The notes below the pieces were generated by a model. That model did no database searches. It was not told the DNA's origin and saw nothing but the letters and a program-made list of their open reading frames with translations. From NCBI GenBank assembly GCA_027484885.1, contig JAIXSD010000667.1, positions 1 to 7,632 of the forward strand: 7,632 nt of DNA. The letters run 5' to 3'. Shown here one piece after another: positions 5,696 through 7,632 of this stretch; within the stretch, counting starts at the first letter, position 1, and the number at the start of each line of letters is the position of its first letter. Both the position numbers and the translations under genes were made by a program. This stretch comes from Rubrivivax sp. Its GTDB lineage: Bacteria > Pseudomonadota > Gammaproteobacteria > Burkholderiales > Burkholderiaceae_C.

Positions 5696-6202
5696 ATGGA
5701 TCACGAACTGTCTTCACCGCCCGTCCTGCTGGACACCTTGCCCGAGCTGGGCCGCTACTGGCGGTTCAAGTACGCACTCTTGCTGGCCATCCCGGGTGGC
5801 GCCTTGTTGCTGCTGCATCTGCTGCTGAGCTTGCGCCGCAGCGCGGTGGACCGTCCGGTGCTGCTCAGCATCGGGCTTGCCGCGCTGGCGCTGGGTGCCT
5901 TGCTGGGCTGGTGCTATGGCGCGCGCCGCCACGCCCTGTACCGGGCCGAGTTGCGCGAGCAGGAGGGCGTGGTGCTTTACGACGGGGTCTGGTGGCGCAG
6001 CGAGGTCTGGGTGCCCATGGCGCGTTTGCAGCATCTCGATGTCAGCCAGGGGCCGTTGGACCGGCGCTGGGCCATGGCCTCGCTGAGCCTGCACACGGCT
6101 GGCGCGCATGACCACCACACCCGGATTGAGGGCCTGCCCCAGGCCCTGGCCCACAGCTTGCGCGAGCGCTTGCTGCCGCGCCATCGAGGTGAGCATGAGT
6201 GA
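5696..6202 (+). CDS. YdbS-like membrane protein with one bacterial PH domain (bPH2/DUF304)
   Basis: The 168-residue protein has two predicted membrane helices (about 26-46 and 54-74) forming a hairpin, then one cytoplasmic bPH2 domain (about 79-160). The family signature is clear: a strand pair around GVVLYDGVWWRSEVWVPMARLQHLDV, then QGPLDRRWAMASLSLHTAG, corresponding to the 'vP..riQ.v.....l.RrlG.a...l.TAG' core, and a final helix (GLPQALAHSLRERLL). Length and order match the YdbS type (about 160 residues), which is encoded next to a longer YdbT with several copies of the domain, exactly as here. The start is set by AGGAG 8 bases upstream. The stop codon overlaps the next start by 8 bases, so translation is probably coupled. 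In Bacillus subtilis ydbST is a SigW-controlled operon linked to antimicrobial-peptide resistance; transferring that role to this organism is only a hypothesis. Confidence 0.88.
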   Translation: MDHELSSPPVLLDTLPELGRYWRFKYALLLAIPGGALLLLHLLLSLRRSAVDRPVLLSIGLAALALGALLGWCYGARRHALYRAELREQEGVVLYDGVWWRSEVWVPMARLQHLDVSQGPLDRRWAMASLSLHTAGAHDHHTRIEGLPQALAHSLRERLLPRHRGEHE

Positions 6203-7632
6203 AGCCGGCCACAGCTCGCCGGGCGAGCCTGGGGAGGCTGTGCAGCGCCGCCTGCATCCCTCGTCCTGGCTCTTTGCCGTCGGCGGGGTCGCGCGTCAGT
6301 TGCTGCTGCCCATCCTGGCCTATCTGCTGCTGGGGCAGCGCGATTCGGAGTGGTCGGTCTGGTTGATCGGTCCCTTGGGCCTGTATGCCTTGTGGGCGGT
6401 CTTGCACACCCGCAGCTTCAGCTACCAGGTCTTGGGCAGCGAGCTGCTGGTGCGCGAAGGCTTGCTGGATCGGACCCAGCGCCACATCCCGTTTGCGCGC
6501 ATCCACAACATCAGCCAGCAGAGCCGTTTTTTCCATCGCCTCTTGGGCGTCACTGTGCTGCGCCTGGATTCAGCCGCGGGCGGCAAGCCCGAGGCGGTGA
6601 TGGCCGTGCTGAGCCTGGCCGAGGCGGCCCGCTTGGAGGCCGTTCTGCGTGGGCAGCGTGCCGAGGTCGGCGACGAAGCCGTGCCTGCGGTGCCGATTCA
6701 GGCGGGCCAGCCCGCTGCGCCCGGCTCGGACTCGGCTCGCGTCTTGCTGACCTTGCCCTTGCGCGAGATTGTGTTGCTGGGCCTGAGTTCCAACGGGGGC
6801 ATGTTGCTGGTGGGCGCCTTTTTTGGCGCGGTCATGCCCAATGATCAGGCGCGCCGCCTGCTCGGCCAATGGCTGGGGGCGCCTGCGCGTGCGCTGGGGC
6901 GGCTGTTCATCGACGATATGAAAGACCACCGCTGGCTGCATCTCCTGGTGCTGGGCCTCAGCGCCGTGCTCACGGTGCTGCTGCTGATGCGCCTGCTCTC
7001 GGTGGTCTTGGCTGTGCTGAGGTATCACGGCTTCCGCCTGGAGCTGCAGGGCGAGCGCCTGCTGGCCTCGCATGGCCTCAGCACCCGGGTGCGCGCGGGC
7101 GCGCGCCTGCCCCGGTTGCAACGATGGGAGCTCAGTGCCAGCTGGCTGCAGCGCCGGCTGGGCCGATGCCGTTTGGCGGTGTCGGTGGCGGGCGATACCG
7201 CCCATCAAGAGAGCGAGGGGCTGGGGCCTGCCGGCCAGTTCAGCGAAATGGCGCCTCTGGCGACGCGGGCGCAAGCTGAGGCCCTCTTGCATCTGTGCCT
7301 GCCCGGTCTGAACTGGTCGGCGCTGTCGTGGCAGCGCTTGGGGCGGCCCAGCTTGCGCCGCCTGCTCTACGGGCAGTGGCGCCTGGCGCTGCCGCTCGGT
7401 CTGGTGCTGCTGGTGGCCGCCGGTCTGTGGCGGGACTGGGCGCTGCCCTGGTGGGGGATCGCCGCGGTCGCAGCCACGCTCCTGGCGGCCGGGTGGCTGT
7501 ACGCACGTGCCTGGGTTGCGTTTTCTGCCTATGCGCTGACCGATGATGTGCTGGTCTTCCGCAGCGGCGTGTTCACGCAGCGCTGGGTGATCGTGGCTGC
7601 CTCACGCGTGCAGACCCTGCGCTTCTCCAGCA
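6195..7632 (+). CDS. YdbT-like membrane protein with multiple bPH2 domains, cut by the window end
   Basis: The frame opens at ATG 6195 (GAGG at 6186-6189, five bases before) and stays open to base 7632, giving 479 residues and one spare base with no stop. Visible order: two membrane helices (about 32-47 and 53-70), a first bPH2 domain (about 77-152; SELLVREGLLDRTQRHIPF then ARIHNISQQSRFFHRLLGV), a Pro/Ala/Gly-rich linker (about 153-180), two more helices (about 191-213 and 247-275), a second bPH2 domain (about 278-368; LPRLQRWELSASWLQRRLGR), two helices (about 396-412 and 418-437), and the beginning of a third bPH2 domain (446 onward; SGVFTQRWVIVAASRVQTL). This two-helices-plus-bPH2 unit repeated three times is the YdbT layout of about 490-560 residues, so roughly 40-80 residues lie outside. 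It overlaps the YdbS-like gene by 8 bases and probably forms a complex with its product; the biochemical role is unknown. Confidence 0.88.
   Translation, partial: MSEAGHSSPGEPGEAVQRRLHPSSWLFAVGGVARQLLLPILAYLLLGQRDSEWSVWLIGPLGLYALWAVLHTRSFSYQVLGSELLVREGLLDRTQRHIPFARIHNISQQSRFFHRLLGVTVLRLDSAAGGKPEAVMAVLSLAEAARLEAVLRGQRAEVGDEAVPAVPIQAGQPAAPGSDSARVLLTLPLREIVLLGLSSNGGMLLVGAFFGAVMPNDQARRLLGQWLGAPARALGRLFIDDMKDHRWLHLLVLGLSAVLTVLLLMRLLSVVLAVLRYHGFRLELQGERLLASHGLSTRVRAGARLPRLQRWELSASWLQRRLGRCRLAVSVAGDTAHQESEGLGPAGQFSEMAPLATRAQAEALLHLCLPGLNWSALSWQRLGRPSLRRLLYGQWRLALPLGLVLLVAAGLWRDWALPWWGIAAVAATLLAAGWLYARAWVAFSAYALTDDVLVFRSGVFTQRWVIVAASRVQTLRFSS

Noticed and set aside
5504..5704. A longer N-terminus for the small minus-strand membrane protein
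   Set aside because: The added residues are Arg/Pro/Cys-rich and unlike the rest. The internal ATG has its own ribosome binding site and starts the hydrophobic sequence.
6570..7292. A 240-codon minus-strand open frame inside the YdbT-like gene
   Set aside because: Gln/His/Ala-rich low-complexity translation opposite a clear bPH2 protein; no family features.

Overview
The window is about two-thirds G+C or more, with strong G/C third-position bias and almost no AT-rich intergenic DNA. The protein types (a plug-barrel TonB-dependent receptor with a Pro/Ala-rich N-terminus, a Venus-flytrap diguanylate cyclase, a YdbS/YdbT-like pair) suggest a betaproteobacterium of the order Burkholderiales, perhaps near Roseateles/Paucibacter/Rubrivivax. 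That placement is an impression from composition and protein flavour, not a database result.

Layout. (1) Bases 1-318 hold the 3' end of a SnoaL/NTF2-like small protein gene, followed by a 154-base gap without an obvious terminator. (2) Bases 473-2803 encode a complete 776-residue TonB-dependent outer-membrane receptor with a signal peptide. (3) Bases 2804-3010 are intergenic. They are dominated by a 137-base imperfect palindrome (2806-2942) that looks like an intergenic repeat or structured element, followed by a small perfect hairpin overlapping the next ribosome binding site. (4) Bases 3011-5296 encode a membrane-bound sensor with two periplasmic Venus-flytrap (SBP_bac_3-type) domains, one membrane span and a catalytically intact GGDEF domain that lacks the inhibitory I-site. 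(5) Bases 5309-5503 on the minus strand encode a 64-residue very hydrophobic protein of unknown function, convergent with the cyclase gene. (6) A 192-base divergent intergenic region follows. (7) From 5696 to the window end lies a translationally coupled pair of bacterial PH-domain (bPH2, DUF304) membrane proteins resembling YdbS and YdbT. The second is open to the window edge: 479 codons are visible, cut inside its third bPH2 domain.

How the genes may work together. The receptor gene and the cyclase gene lie in the same direction, but the large palindrome separates them. They could respond to related periplasmic solutes (uptake plus c-di-GMP signalling), which is only an inference from adjacency. 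The YdbS/YdbT pair almost certainly forms one operon, because the reading frames overlap by 8 bases. I see no RNA genes, CRISPR arrays, insertion sequences or phage genes. The strongest candidate for something undescribed is the palindromic element between the receptor and the cyclase, together with the ribosome-binding-site hairpin next to it.
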